From an uncultured Rhizobiaceae bacterium (lineage in GTDB: Bacteria; Pseudomonadota; Alphaproteobacteria; Rhizobiales; Rhizobiaceae): a stretch of 64,000 nucleotides of DNA. Position numbers and translations under genes: made by a program. The stretch spans positions 124,001 through 188,000 of the forward strand of contig CATQIJ010000006.1 of assembly GCA_958296345.1 (NCBI GenBank). The letters are read 5' to 3'. Positions 28,400-37,409 of this stretch are shown in pieces. Numbering within the stretch: the first letter of the stretch is position 1; each line of letters begins with the position of its first letter. The notes under the pieces are model-generated. The model did no database searches and had not been told where the DNA came from. It saw only the letters and a program-made list of their open reading frames with translations.

Positions 28400-29415
28400 G
28401 TAGTGACGAGTCTCAAGATAAAGATAAAAGCTGGCTTGCTGCGGAGTATGCCCTTGGCGTAAGTACGGGTAAGGCATGGCTTGAAGCTGAGTGGCTTGTG
28501 GAGCATGATGTTGCGTTCCGAAAAAGTGTTGATGCGTGGCAAAATCAACTATCCCCAATTCTAGATGATATTGATGAAGTTGCTCCGCCTAATGCAGTTT
28601 GGAAAAATGTTGAGGCTGCTATTTCACCCTTGGAAGTTAATCGTGCAAGTCAAAGTTCTGAAGGTGGTATTTGGAAGCTAATTACTGCCTTTACTTCAAC
28701 GGTAGCAGTCGCTTGTTTGGGTGGGTTGCTCTATATTAGCGGTGGTGATTTTACGAGCGGTACTGTTGCTGGATTAAAACAAAGACTAGAGGCTTCTCAA
28801 AGTAATATCGCCAATGCTAATTCTGCTTTTGCGGAGGCGCGTGAGCGATCCAAGGCACTTGAGGTGCAACTTGCTGAGGCTAAAAGCAGATTTGAAAATG
28901 CAGAAACACAGTTAGCGCAAATCAGTAATTCATTGGAACAAGTAAATGCTGAAGTTGTTGTTGCCCAATCTCAAATTGCTGTAGCTCAATCCAGAGAAAG
29001 AGTAGCTCGGTCACAAGTCGATTTTGCTAGAGCAGAAGTTGAAAGCCTAAAGCAACAATTTGAATCGAGCCGCCCACTGGTTGCTTCTCTTACACAAAGC
29101 GGTGATGCGCCTGCTTTTGTTGCGCAGTATGATCCGCTCAAAAAATCGCTTCTTATTCGCACAGATGTTGAAGACAATGATGAAAAAGTGCCTGAGATTT
29201 GGTTGATCCCTGCACAAGGTAATCGTAAGGGAGAAGTTCTTTCGCTTGGCGTGATGAATGAAAATGCTCCTGATGAAGTTAAAATCACGGATGAGTTTAT
29301 TGAGTTAATTGGTGAGGGGGGCACGCTTGCTATTACGATGGAGCCACCTGGAGGTTCGCCAACAGGCGTTGCAACTGGGCCGGTGATAGCGCTTGGTAAA
29401 TTGCAATCATTTTAA
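28396..29415 (+). CDS. RskA-type anti-sigma factor with long coiled-coil insertion
   Basis: A 339-residue single-pass membrane protein. The cytoplasmic N-terminal domain (about 1-90; WLAAEYALGVSTG, FRKSVDAWQNQLSPI, VWKNVEAAI) resembles the zinc-free anti-sigma domain that binds SigK-like factors. One transmembrane helix lies at about 93-115. The periplasmic end (about 245-339; PEIWLIPAQG, LAITMEPPGGSPTG, GPVIALG) is the RskA C-terminal domain. Between them is an Ala/Gln/Glu-rich heptad region of about 110 residues, which I do not recall from typical RskA proteins. It overlaps the sigma gene by ATGA. Confidence 0.92.
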   Translation: MSSDESQDKDKSWLAAEYALGVSTGKAWLEAEWLVEHDVAFRKSVDAWQNQLSPILDDIDEVAPPNAVWKNVEAAISPLEVNRASQSSEGGIWKLITAFTSTVAVACLGGLLYISGGDFTSGTVAGLKQRLEASQSNIANANSAFAEARERSKALEVQLAEAKSRFENAETQLAQISNSLEQVNAEVVVAQSQIAVAQSRERVARSQVDFARAEVESLKQQFESSRPLVASLTQSGDAPAFVAQYDPLKKSLLIRTDVEDNDEKVPEIWLIPAQGNRKGEVLSLGVMNENAPDEVKITDEFIELIGEGGTLAITMEPPGGSPTGVATGPVIALGKLQSF

Positions 29416-29529
29416 GCCTGTTTTTTAACTTGCGAAATTCTCATATTGGAGTAAAGAAAATACAAGATAGTGATTTTCCGGAAACAAAAAGCATAATCAA
29501 CACGTTACTTGATTAAAGCTCTATGTTCC

Positions 29530-29618
29530 GGATGAAGGTCAGGGAGGAGAGGGTGGCTTAGGCCGTCTCTTGACCTCATCCAAGCCGCAGCGGGGCACTC
29601 CCCGCTGTGGTTTTTTTT
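29530..29618 (+). ncRNA. Candidate small RNA (two hairpins and U-tail)
   Basis: In the 325-base gap between the anti-sigma and fasciclin genes, GGATGAAGGTCA (29530-29541) pairs with TGACCTCATCC (29571-29581) with one bulged A, enclosing a G-rich loop (AGGGAGGAGAGGG) and a GGC-TTAG-GCC mini-stem. A second perfect-looking terminator hairpin and eight Ts follow. A 100-base distance from the preceding stop and two stable hairpins suggest an independent or 3'-UTR-derived RNA. No known family is recognised and no clear promoter is seen. Confidence 0.45.
29585..29618 (+). terminator. Strong rho-independent terminator
   Basis: CCGCAGCGGGG and CCCCGCTGTGG form an 11-bp stem (one G-U) with a 4-base loop, followed by eight Ts. 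It ends the sigma/anti-sigma transcript or the candidate RNA. Confidence 0.92.
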
Positions 29619-29740
29619 TATACTTATAATTAAAGTAGTTTTTTCTATTTATTTTGAAACTAATTTTGAAGCGCCGCGTTACTTTAGATAACTGATCGCG
29701 AACAGTTCAACTGATTAATTTTGAAATAAGGAAAACTAAA

Positions 29741-30298
29741 ATGAAACTGTTTAATATTCGAAATTTAATGATCTCTACCGCTGTTGGTACGCTCATGACT
29801 GCATCTGCTTTTGCAGCTAACCCTGAGGTGGGTGGTGCGCCAATGTTTGAAAACAAAAACATTGTTGAAAATGCAGTAAACTCAAAAGATCACACGACAC
29901 TTGTTGCTGCTGTTAAAGCTGCTGGTCTTGTTGATACGCTAGCAAGTGCTGGCCCATTCACCGTGTTTGCACCAACAAATGCAGCGTTTGGTAAGTTGCC
30001 AGACGGTACAGTCGACACACTATTGAAGCCTGAGAATAAAAGTACATTGACTAAAGTTTTGACGGCGCATGTCGTTGCAGGAAAAATTTCAGCAACTGAT
30101 CTCATTGCTAAGATTAAAGCGCATGGCGGCAACTTCAATTTTAAAGCTGTTAGCGGTGATGCGCTATCGGCGAGATTGAAGGGTGGAAGTGTTTATATTT
30201 TTGATGAAAGCGGCGGTGCTGCAAAAGTAACGATCGCTGATGTTAATCAGTCAAACGGTGTAATTCATGTTGTGAATGACGTGCTTTTGCCAAAATAA
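29741..30298 (+). CDS. Secreted fasciclin (FAS1) domain protein
   Basis: A 185-residue exported protein with signal peptide at 1-25 (ending ASAFA) and one FAS1 domain at about 40-183: FTVFAPTNAAFGKLP is the H1 motif and VIHVVNDVLLP the H2 motif. FAS1 proteins act in adhesion or matrix contacts. It lies directly after an ECF sigma / RskA pair, as mpt70/mpt83 do next to sigK-rskA in mycobacteria, so it is a likely regulon member. It has its own terminator. Residues 26-40 form a linker with no Cys lipobox. Confidence 0.92.
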   Translation: MKLFNIRNLMISTAVGTLMTASAFAANPEVGGAPMFENKNIVENAVNSKDHTTLVAAVKAAGLVDTLASAGPFTVFAPTNAAFGKLPDGTVDTLLKPENKSTLTKVLTAHVVAGKISATDLIAKIKAHGGNFNFKAVSGDALSARLKGGSVYIFDESGGAAKVTIADVNQSNGVIHVVNDVLLPK

Positions 30299-30323
30299 GA
30301 TTTAAACCAATCTTGTTCGGGGG

Positions 30324-30363
30324 TGTCGATCTCTTCTTGTAAAAGAGGAGGCCGGCATTTTTT
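30324..30363 (+). terminator. Rho-independent terminator of the fasciclin gene
   Basis: TGTCGATCTCTTCT pairs with the region AAGAGGAGGCCGGCA (one mismatch, several G-U pairs), followed by six Ts. It lies 26 bases after the fasciclin stop and overlaps the convergent lipoprotein gene end. Confidence 0.82.
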
Positions 30364-30868
30364 AATTTACTTTTGTTGCACCGCAAGTTGGATTCGTTTG
30401 CTTCAGTTTTGATGTTTTTCTTATTCCGTCTTGAGTAGTAGAATTTTCAAGATGCACTCTGCCAATGGCTAACCCAAATGTAATAAAGGTGCGTACATAT
30501 TTTATTTCACCAGCCTGCACTTCTACTGTTAAATTAGCTGTGTTTTCAGTTTTAGTTTCAATTTCGTAAGTTCCAGCAGGAACATCACAACTAAAGTAAC
30601 TTGCTGCAGGGAATTTACCATACCGGTTGCCATTTATGTTGATTTTTGGCACTGGCGCTAAGCCTATTATACCTTCACGATAAATGACTAAGCGCCCTTG
30701 TTTTGTTTCTTGTTCGTTTGCAAGTTCTATAACATCTGATTGTGCAGTAGCGCTACTAGTGGTTGTTGGAGCCTGTGTAAGTTTTTTTGGGGATTCAACA
30801 TTGCTAGATGTGTTAGAGCAAGCACTAAGAAATGCTTCAGCAAGTAATAATACGATGTTTCTGTTCAT
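30362..30868 (-). CDS. DUF2846-like lipoprotein
   Basis: A 168-residue protein with a lipoprotein signal (MNRNIVLLLAEAFLSAC; lipobox LSAC at about 14-17), a Ser/Thr-rich linker and a small beta-rich domain (GRLVIYREGIIGLAPVPKI, then SYFSCDVPAGTYEIETKT) like DUF2846. It is probably anchored at the envelope; function unknown. Its first 32 bases lie within the 3' end of uup in another frame, so its translation probably depends on uup transcription. Confidence 0.8.
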   Translation of the reverse strand: MNRNIVLLLAEAFLSACSNTSSNVESPKKLTQAPTTTSSATAQSDVIELANEQETKQGRLVIYREGIIGLAPVPKININGNRYGKFPAASYFSCDVPAGTYEIETKTENTANLTVEVQAGEIKYVRTFITFGLAIGRVHLENSTTQDGIRKTSKLKQTNPTCGATKVN

Positions 30869-32669
30869 TTTCTATTTCTTCAGCCAGCATCTCTAACTCC
30901 AGCCATTCGGTTTCTTTTTCACCTAATAGTTCTTCGCGTTTACCTAACTCGCTTGCCCAGGCGTTAAACTTCTTTGGGTCTTCGTCGTATAGTCCAGGTT
31001 TGGCGAGCGCTTTTTGTAGTTTTTCGATTTCAAACTCTAAGCGTTCGATTTCTTTGGGTAGGGTTTTGAGTGCGTGTTGTTGTTTTGGTGTGAGTTTGTT
31101 TGAACTCTCTTTGGGTTTTGTTTCTTGTTTTGGTCTCGCTTTGGGCTTTGGCTTTGATTTCGTTGCTTCTGGTTTGGATGGTGTTCCGCGTTGCGATAGC
31201 ATGTCTGTGTAGCCGCCTGCATATTCTGTCCAGATGCCATCGCCCTCGGATGCTATAACGGAGGTGCATACGCGGTCTAAGAAATCACGGTCGTGGCTGA
31301 CGAGTAAAACGGTTCCTGGGTAATCTGCCAAAAATTCTTGTAATAAGTCGAGTGTTTCTAAATCAAGGTCGTTAGTAGGCTCGTCGAGTACTAAGAAGTT
31401 CGACGGTGTTCGCAAACCTCGTGCCAGCATTAAACGTCCACGTTCACCGCCTGATAGGGCATGAATTGGGGTTCTGGCTTGTTCAGGTAGAAATAAGAAG
31501 TCTTTCATATAAGAATAGACGTATTTGCTTTCTTCGCCGATGACGACTGTATCACCCGTACCATCGGTCATGGCATCTTTTAGCGTCCAATTTGGATCAA
31601 GCATTTCACGCTTTTGGTCTATAAGAAGTGTTTCTAGATTAGCACCGAGTTTTACTTTACCTATATCGGGTTCAAGCTCACCGGTAATCATCTTTATTAG
31701 AGTTGTTTTACCTGAACCATTAGGACCGACGATGCCAACGCGTGCCCCGCGTGATATGATAGTTGAAAGATTATTGACGACTTTTCGGTCTTCAAATGTT
31801 TTCGAAATGCCAAAGAGTTTGGCAACCAGTTTGCCTGAAGTTTCACCCTCAGCCATTGTGATGTTGACGCCGCCTGCAACCTTACGCTCGCTGGCTTTTG
31901 TTTGACGTAGGCCTGCAAGTTCTTTGACGCGGCGCATGTTACGTTTACGCCTGCCTGATACACCGTGAACAATCCAGTGCTCTTCACGTACGATTTTGCG
32001 AGAGAGTTTGTGTCTGTCTAGTTCTTCTTGTTCTAAAACTTCATTACGCCAATCTTCAAAATGCGCAAAGCCTTTATTTAGTCTGCGTGATTGGCCACGG
32101 TCCATCCAGACGGTTTCTCGAGAGAGGTTTTCCAAGAAGCGTCTGTCGTGGCTGATTAAAGCAAGCGCTGATCTGATTTGATGAAGCTTGCCTTCCAGCC
32201 ATTCAATAATCGGTAAGTCCAAGTGGTTTGTTGGTTCGTCTAAAAACAAAATATCAGGTTGAGGTGCTAAAGCGCGAACAAGTGCTGCACGTCTTGTTTC
32301 GCCTCCTGATAAATCTTTGGTTTTTGCACTAGGAGAAAGATTAAGTTCTTCCGCCATAGCTAAGGCCGTGTGCAAATCATCTTGAGGACCAAGACCCGCT
32401 TCGATGTAATCTTCAACCGTATCAAAGCCTGCGAGGTCTGGATCTTGGGGTAAATAGTGAAAGGTTGTGCCAGGTTGAACAAATCGCTCGCCTTTATCAA
32501 TTTCGATAAGGCCTGCCGCAATTTTCATTAAAGTGGATTTACCAGAGCCATTTCGACCAACAAGGCAGATTTTATCATTTGGGTGTACAGAAAGACTCGC
32601 GCCTTCCAATAAAGGAGCTCCGCCAAATGTGAGGTGAATATCTTCGAGGAATAAAATAGGTGCTGACAT
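30837..32669 (-). CDS. uup: ABC-F family ATPase Uup
   Basis: A 610-residue cytoplasmic protein with two ATP-binding cassettes and no membrane domain. Walker A motifs are GRNGSGKST (about 38) and GPNGSGKTT (about 318); signatures are LSGGETRR and LSGGERGR; Walker B motifs DILFLDEPTNHLD and FLVLDEPTNDLD. A Lys/Pro-rich linker and a C-terminal coiled coil (about 535-605) identify Uup rather than EttA. The family works on ribosomes and affects transposon excision. The ATG at 32669 is followed directly by the first cassette; upstream extension is rejected. It overlaps the lipoprotein gene by 32 bases. Confidence 0.93.
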   Translation of the reverse strand: MSAPILFLEDIHLTFGGAPLLEGASLSVHPNDKICLVGRNGSGKSTLMKIAAGLIEIDKGERFVQPGTTFHYLPQDPDLAGFDTVEDYIEAGLGPQDDLHTALAMAEELNLSPSAKTKDLSGGETRRAALVRALAPQPDILFLDEPTNHLDLPIIEWLEGKLHQIRSALALISHDRRFLENLSRETVWMDRGQSRRLNKGFAHFEDWRNEVLEQEELDRHKLSRKIVREEHWIVHGVSGRRKRNMRRVKELAGLRQTKASERKVAGGVNITMAEGETSGKLVAKLFGISKTFEDRKVVNNLSTIISRGARVGIVGPNGSGKTTLIKMITGELEPDIGKVKLGANLETLLIDQKREMLDPNWTLKDAMTDGTGDTVVIGEESKYVYSYMKDFLFLPEQARTPIHALSGGERGRLMLARGLRTPSNFLVLDEPTNDLDLETLDLLQEFLADYPGTVLLVSHDRDFLDRVCTSVIASEGDGIWTEYAGGYTDMLSQRGTPSKPEATKSKPKPKARPKQETKPKESSNKLTPKQQHALKTLPKEIERLEFEIEKLQKALAKPGLYDEDPKKFNAWASELGKREELLGEKETEWLELEMLAEEIENEQKHRIITC

Positions 32670-32785
32670 GGGGTAGGGGATAACTGCTAAAATCACTGAT
32701 TCATAGGCATAAAGTTGTAGTGGTAGGGTATAAATTCAAAATAATGGAAATTTCCCCATAAAAACCCGCGACAAACTGCCATTTT

Positions 32786-32813
32786 TTTACAAACTATCTG
32801 GACACACTATAAA
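32786..32813 (+). promoter_or_regulatory. Promoter-like element upstream of petABC
   Basis: TTTACA (32786-32791) and TATAAA (32808-32813) with 16 bases between match a vegetative-type promoter. Transcription would begin close to the hairpin at 32819. A second TATATAAA lies at 32876-32884, just before petA. Confidence 0.5.
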
Positions 32814-32818
32814 GAGAG

Positions 32819-32868
32819 GCATAGAACGCAAGCAACGTAAATTCTTGTGTGGGAATCTATGCTTTTTT
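32819..32868 (+). ncRNA. Short hairpin RNA or attenuator before petABC
   Basis: GCATAGA (32819-32825) pairs with TCTATGC (32856-32862), and inside it CGCAAG (32827-32832) pairs with CTTGTG (32844-32849); TTTTTT follows at 32863-32868. This has the form of an intrinsic terminator about 55 bases from a promoter-like element. It could be a free short RNA or a premature terminator that limits petABC expression. The assignment rests on structure only. Confidence 0.45.
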
Positions 32869-32922
32869 GTATGTCTATATATAAAGCATAATTCTCGTTA
32901 GAAATCTGAAAGGACACCTTCC

Positions 32923-33492
32923 GTGGCAGCCAAGAAAAAACCTGGAACACCGGAACCTACACGTCGGGACTTCCTCTACATCGCAACTGGTGCAATGGGG
33001 GCAGTTGGAGCTGGCGCAGTTGTATGGCCTCTGGTTAATCAAATGTCACCAGATGCATCTGTACTTGCTCTTGCTTCAATCGAAGTTGATGTATCTTCAA
33101 TTGAGCCTGGTCAGGCGATTACTGTAAAATGGCGCGGTAAGCCTGTTTTCATTCGTAACCGTACAGATAAGGAAATCGAAGAAGCAAAAGCTGTAGCGCT
33201 TGCTGGTCTAAAGGATCCAATTGCACGCAACGATAATGCGGCTACTGAAGAAGCAACAGATACGAACCGTTCTGCGGGTGAAGGTAAAGAAAACTGGATC
33301 GTGATGATCGGGTCTTGTACGCACCTTGGTTGTATTCCAGTTGGTCTTGCTGGTGATTTTGGCGGTTGGTTCTGCCCATGTCACGGTTCACATTATGATA
33401 CTGCTGGTCGTATCAGAAAAGGCCCTGCACCGGAGAATCTAGCGATTCCTCCGTTTGAGTTCGTTTCTGACAGCACAATTAAAATCGGTTAA
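32923..33492 (+). CDS. petA: Ubiquinol-cytochrome c reductase iron-sulfur subunit
   Basis: The Rieske [2Fe-2S] protein of the cytochrome bc1 complex, accepting the first electron from ubiquinol. Start is GTG with AAAGGA upstream. The N-terminal [14 protein letters not shown] is a twin-arginine signal that stays as membrane anchor. Cluster ligands are CTHLGC (about 144-149) and CPCHGSH (about 163-169). Length is 189. An Ala/Glu/Asn-rich insert at about 95-125 precedes the cluster domain, as in other alphaproteobacteria. First gene of the petABC operon. Confidence 0.97.
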   Translation: MAAKKKPGTPEPTRRDFLYIATGAMGAVGAGAVVWPLVNQMSPDASVLALASIEVDVSSIEPGQAITVKWRGKPVFIRNRTDKEIEEAKAVALAGLKDPIARNDNAATEEATDTNRSAGEGKENWIVMIGSCTHLGCIPVGLAGDFGGWFCPCHGSHYDTAGRIRKGPAPENLAIPPFEFVSDSTIKIG

Positions 33493-33510
33493 GGGAAGAG
33501 GATTTATATT

Positions 33511-34848
33511 ATGAGTGCTGGACATTCAGAATACGTTCCAACAAGTGGTATGGGGAAATGGCTTGATTCACGCCTTCCTTTGCCTCGTATGGTTTATGAT
33601 AGTTTTATTGCCTATCCGGTTCCTCGTAACCTGAACGGCTGGTACACATTCGGTGCGATCTTGATGGTCATGCTAATTGTTATGATTATAACAGGCATTA
33701 CGCTTGCTATGCATTATGCAGCTTCTACACAGCTTGCGTTTGATAGTGTTGAACACATTGAGCGTAATGTGAACTATGGGTGGCTTATAAGAAGTGTGCA
33801 CTCAAATGGTGCATCGATGTTCTTCATCGCCGTTTATATTCATATGTTCCGTGGCATGTATTATGGTTCTTATAAAGAGCCACGCGAAGTGCTTTGGATC
33901 CTCGGTGTTCTTATCTTCCTTCTTATGATGGCTACTGCTTTCATGGGTTACGTTCTTCCATGGGGCCAAATGAGCTTCTGGGGCGCGACTGTTATCACGG
34001 GCTTCTTCTCTGCTATTCCACTTATTGGACCTGGTATTCAAGAATGGTTGCTTGGTGGTTTTGCAGTTGATAATGCAACGTTGAACCGTTTCTTCTCATT
34101 ACATTACCTACTTCCATTTATGATTTTAGGTGTTGTTATTCTTCACGTTTGGGCATTGCACGTTACAGGGCAAACAAACCCAACAGGTGTTGAAGTTAAA
34201 AACATGAAGAAGGAAACCGTTCCTTTCACACCATTTGCAACTATGAAAGATGCTGTAGCTATTGCACTCTTCATGGTCGTGTTTGCTTGGTTTATCTTTT
34301 ATTTACCAGACTTCTTGGGTCACCCTGATAATTACATTAAGGCTGATGCATTGAAGACACCTGCGCACATTGTGCCTGAGTGGTACTTCTTGCCATTCTA
34401 CGCAATCCTTCGTGCGGTTACTTTTAACATTGGTATTCCATTTACGGATATTGTGTTGATTGACTCAAAACTTGGCGGTGTTATTGCGATGTTTGGCTCA
34501 ATTGCTATACTCTTCGTGTTGCCTTGGTTGGACACATCAAAAGTACGCTCTGGTAGCTACCGTCCAATGTTCAAGTTCTTCTTTTGGGTATTCGTTGTTG
34601 TTAGCGTTATTCTTGGATGGCTTGGGTCACGACCAGCTGAAGGTAGTGGTTTCTCGGGTATGCTTCTTGAGGGTGATTTTGCAGGTAACTATGTTGCTTA
34701 TTCACAAATTTTCACAGCTTATTATTTTGCACACTTCATTGTAATCCTGCCGTTCCTCGGTTGGTACGAGAAGCCAAGTAAAGTTCCGCCTAGCATTGCT
34801 GATGCGGTACTAAGTGATAATGCTAAATCAGCACAACCTGCTGAATAA
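33511..34848 (+). CDS. petB: Cytochrome b of the bc1 complex
   Basis: A 445-residue inner-membrane protein with about eight helices. Heme ligands fit His pairs in HYAAST/RSVHSNG and [14 protein letters not shown]. The quinol-oxidation motif PEWY is present ([16 protein letters not shown], about residue 290). The last ~75 residues contain extra helices and the Ser/Ala-rich tail usual in Rhizobiales. It lies 18 bases after petA. Confidence 0.97.
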   Translation: MSAGHSEYVPTSGMGKWLDSRLPLPRMVYDSFIAYPVPRNLNGWYTFGAILMVMLIVMIITGITLAMHYAASTQLAFDSVEHIERNVNYGWLIRSVHSNGASMFFIAVYIHMFRGMYYGSYKEPREVLWILGVLIFLLMMATAFMGYVLPWGQMSFWGATVITGFFSAIPLIGPGIQEWLLGGFAVDNATLNRFFSLHYLLPFMILGVVILHVWALHVTGQTNPTGVEVKNMKKETVPFTPFATMKDAVAIALFMVVFAWFIFYLPDFLGHPDNYIKADALKTPAHIVPEWYFLPFYAILRAVTFNIGIPFTDIVLIDSKLGGVIAMFGSIAILFVLPWLDTSKVRSGSYRPMFKFFFWVFVVVSVILGWLGSRPAEGSGFSGMLLEGDFAGNYVAYSQIFTAYYFAHFIVILPFLGWYEKPSKVPPSIADAVLSDNAKSAQPAE

Positions 34849-34866
34849 GGTTTGGGGAAAATAAAC

Positions 34867-35709
34867 ATGAAAAATATAATCTCTAAAATAGCAGCTGTCG
34901 GTCTTGCTCTTGGAATTGGGTTAGGCGTAAGTACTGCTGCTTTTGCTAGCGAATATCCAGTAAACAAACCTCGTGAAGTTGAGTGGAGCTTTTCTGGCCC
35001 ATTCGGTAAGTGGGATTTAGGTCAGCTTCAACGCGGCTATAAAGTCTACGCTGAAGTATGTGCATCTTGTCACTCGATTGAATTGCTTTCTTTTCGTAAT
35101 TTGGAAGAAATCGGTTTTTCTAAAGATGAAGTTAAAGCGATTGCAGCTGAGTTTGAAGTAACTGACGGTCCTGATGCGGACGGTGAGATGTTTGATCGTA
35201 CAGCTAAGCCTTCAGACAGAATTCCTGGTCCATATGCAAACTCTGCAGCTGCAGCATCTGCAAACAATGGTGCTGCTCCACCAGACTTCTCGTTGCTAGC
35301 AAAAGCACGAGCACCAGAGCGTGGTTTCCCAACTTTCATCTTTGATATGTTTACGCTTTATGCTGAAAATGGTTCAGACTACATCTACTCACTTCTAACG
35401 GGCTATAAAGATGCTCCTGAAGGTGCGGATGTTGCTGAAGGTACACATTACAACCCTTACTTTATTGGTGGTAAAGCCCTTGCAATGGCTCCACCGCTTG
35501 ATGAAGGTAGTGTTGATTATGATGATGGGACTGAGTCTACTCTTGACCAGCAATCAAAAGATGTAACTGCATTCATGACTTGGGCCGCTGAGCCTTACCT
35601 GATTGAGCGCAAGCAGCTTGGCTTTAAGGTTATTATCTTCTTGCTCATTCTATCAATGTTGCTTTATCTTTCTAAGAAGCAATTTTTTGCAGCTTTGAAG
35701 AAAAAGTAA
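34867..35709 (+). CDS. petC: Cytochrome c1
   Basis: A 280-residue exported heme protein. Residues 1-23 are a Sec signal (ending STAAFA). The c-type heme motif is CASCH (about 56-60); the axial Met is in ALAMAPPL (about 205). One C-terminal helix (about 255-273, VIIFLLILSMLLYL) anchors it to the inner membrane. The ATG at 34867 begins the signal peptide; the upstream in-frame TTG is rejected. Last gene of petABC, followed by a terminator. Confidence 0.97.
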   Translation: MKNIISKIAAVGLALGIGLGVSTAAFASEYPVNKPREVEWSFSGPFGKWDLGQLQRGYKVYAEVCASCHSIELLSFRNLEEIGFSKDEVKAIAAEFEVTDGPDADGEMFDRTAKPSDRIPGPYANSAAAASANNGAAPPDFSLLAKARAPERGFPTFIFDMFTLYAENGSDYIYSLLTGYKDAPEGADVAEGTHYNPYFIGGKALAMAPPLDEGSVDYDDGTESTLDQQSKDVTAFMTWAAEPYLIERKQLGFKVIIFLLILSMLLYLSKKQFFAALKKK

Positions 35710-35730
35710 TTTAGATTGATATATGATTTT

Positions 35731-35757
35731 AAAGGCTCTGTTTATCAGAGCCTTTTT
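35731..35757 (+). terminator. Rho-independent terminator of petABC
   Basis: AAAGGCTCTG and CAGAGCCTTT form a 10-bp stem with a 5-base loop, followed by further Ts (six in all). It lies 21 bases after petC. Confidence 0.92.
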
Positions 35758-35787
35758 TGTGTGAAAAGTAAAATTTGGAAAACTATC

Positions 35788-36333
35788 ATGGAACATTCGC
35801 TCAGAAATCAACTTGAAAATTCAATTCGCGCAATACCGAATTACCCAAAAGAGGGGATAATATTCCGCGATATTACAACTTTGTTGAGCGATGCATCTGC
35901 GTTTCGCCGTTCTGTTGATGAGCTGGTTCACCCTTATAGTGGATCGCAAATTGATTTTGTTGCGGGTATAGAAGCTCGAGGCTTTATTCTTGGCGGGGCA
36001 ATGGCTCATCAGCTTTCATGCGGATTTATACCTATTCGCAAAAAAGGAAAGCTTCCATCAGATTCTATTTCCATTGAGTATGACCTTGAATATGGCACGG
36101 ATGAATTAGAAGTCCACAAGGATGCATTTAAACCAGGTAGTCGAGTGCTGTTGGTTGATGATCTTATTGCTACGGGAGGTACTGCAGAAGCTTCTGTTAA
36201 CCTGCTTCGTATGCTGCATGCTGATATTATAGGTGCTTGCTTTGTGATTGATTTACCAGAACTTGGCGGGCGTATAAAGCTACGGGATATGGGAATTTCT
36301 GTTCGTACACTTGTTGAGTTTGACGGTCACTAA
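35788..36333 (+). CDS. apt: Adenine phosphoribosyltransferase
   Basis: A 181-residue purine-salvage enzyme joining adenine and PRPP to AMP in the cytoplasm. [18 protein letters not shown] is the family N-terminal block; [16 protein letters not shown] is the PRPP-binding loop; [15 protein letters not shown] is also diagnostic. ATG at 35788 gives the usual family length; the longer open frame upstream crosses the petC terminator and is rejected. Confidence 0.96.
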   Translation: MEHSLRNQLENSIRAIPNYPKEGIIFRDITTLLSDASAFRRSVDELVHPYSGSQIDFVAGIEARGFILGGAMAHQLSCGFIPIRKKGKLPSDSISIEYDLEYGTDELEVHKDAFKPGSRVLLVDDLIATGGTAEASVNLLRMLHADIIGACFVIDLPELGGRIKLRDMGISVRTLVEFDGH

Positions 36334-36418
36334 AACTTCGTCTTAATTGTCGTTTTTAGCACTTTTAAAATCCTACCGATTCATCAAAACTCATCTTAAT
36401 TATAGTGGGAGAGTGTTT

Positions 36419-37378
36419 ATGAGAGTTGGATTTATTGGCCTTGGAAATGCGGGCGGAAAGCTTGCAGGTAGTCTGCTTCGTAATAAGCATGATTTAACCG
36501 TTCTGGATTTGGATAAGCAAGCTGCGCAACCGTTTTTAGATCAAGGTGCTAAATGGGCTGAAAGCCCTAAAGAAATGGCGCAAGCCTGTGACCTCATTAT
36601 TACCTGTCTACCTAGCCCAGCAGCATGTTCTGCGGTTATGGAGGGTGAGAACGGTATTCTTGAAGGTATGAGCGAAGGTAAAATATGGGCAGAGATGTCT
36701 ACTACCGATGCAGATGAGATTAAGCGCCTTGGAAAACTTGTAGAAGCAAAGGGTGGGATGCCAGTTGAGTGCCCTGTGTCAGGTGGTTGCCACCGTGCTG
36801 CAACAGGAAATATCTCAATCTTTGTAGGCGGGGAACGCGAAGCATTTGATCGTATGTTGCCATTCTTGAAAACACTCGGGCGTCGCATCTTGCACACCGG
36901 TCCATTGGGGTCAGCTTCCATTCTCAAAGTTATGACCAATTATTTGGCAACGGCTAACTTGATTACCATGTGTGAAGCGATGGTGACAATGAAAGCTGCA
37001 GGCCTTGATATGGCAACGACCTATGAAGCGATGGTAATTTCCTCAGGAACTTCTTTTGCCGCTGAAACCGAAGGGCAGGTCATATTAAATGGTAGCAGAG
37101 ATATTGAATTTACGATGGACTTAGTGCTCAAAGATATTGGCTTGTTTCAGAAGATTGCAGAACAACATAATGTTCCTTTAGAGATTAGCCCATTGATGAT
37201 CGATATTATGAAGGATGGGCAGAAGCGCTATGGTGATCGTGCTAATTCGGACGATATTATCCGCCGTCTAGAAGATGCGACAGGGCATGAAATTTTGTCT
37301 GATGGTTTCCCTGAATTATTGATCGACGATGAGCCAGAAGAAGAGGGCTATGAAGTTGTACCGAGAGGTCGTGCATAA
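36419..37378 (+). CDS. NAD(P)-dependent beta-hydroxyacid dehydrogenase family protein
   Basis: A 319-residue member of the 3-hydroxyisobutyrate dehydrogenase family. GFIGLGNAGGKLAGSLL (4-20) is the dinucleotide-binding loop, CPVSGGCHRAATG the substrate-binding block (about 115-127), and Lys in GSASILKVMTNYL (about 170) the catalytic lysine (usual form G-x-x-x-K-x-x-N). Substrate may be 3-hydroxyisobutyrate or a related acid. The acidic C-terminal tail (EPEEEGYE) is an extra. It is followed at 31 bases by a broken dioxygenase gene, perhaps one pathway. Confidence 0.9.
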   Translation: MRVGFIGLGNAGGKLAGSLLRNKHDLTVLDLDKQAAQPFLDQGAKWAESPKEMAQACDLIITCLPSPAACSAVMEGENGILEGMSEGKIWAEMSTTDADEIKRLGKLVEAKGGMPVECPVSGGCHRAATGNISIFVGGEREAFDRMLPFLKTLGRRILHTGPLGSASILKVMTNYLATANLITMCEAMVTMKAAGLDMATTYEAMVISSGTSFAAETEGQVILNGSRDIEFTMDLVLKDIGLFQKIAEQHNVPLEISPLMIDIMKDGQKRYGDRANSDDIIRRLEDATGHEILSDGFPELLIDDEPEEEGYEVVPRGRA

Positions 37379-37409
37379 ATATTTTATGATTTAATTTGGA
37401 GGCTTTGCG

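Noticed and set aside
29520..29620. Assignment of the candidate RNA to SRP RNA or 6S RNA
   Set aside because: The conserved SRP GGAA loop and the 6S central bubble are not recognisable.
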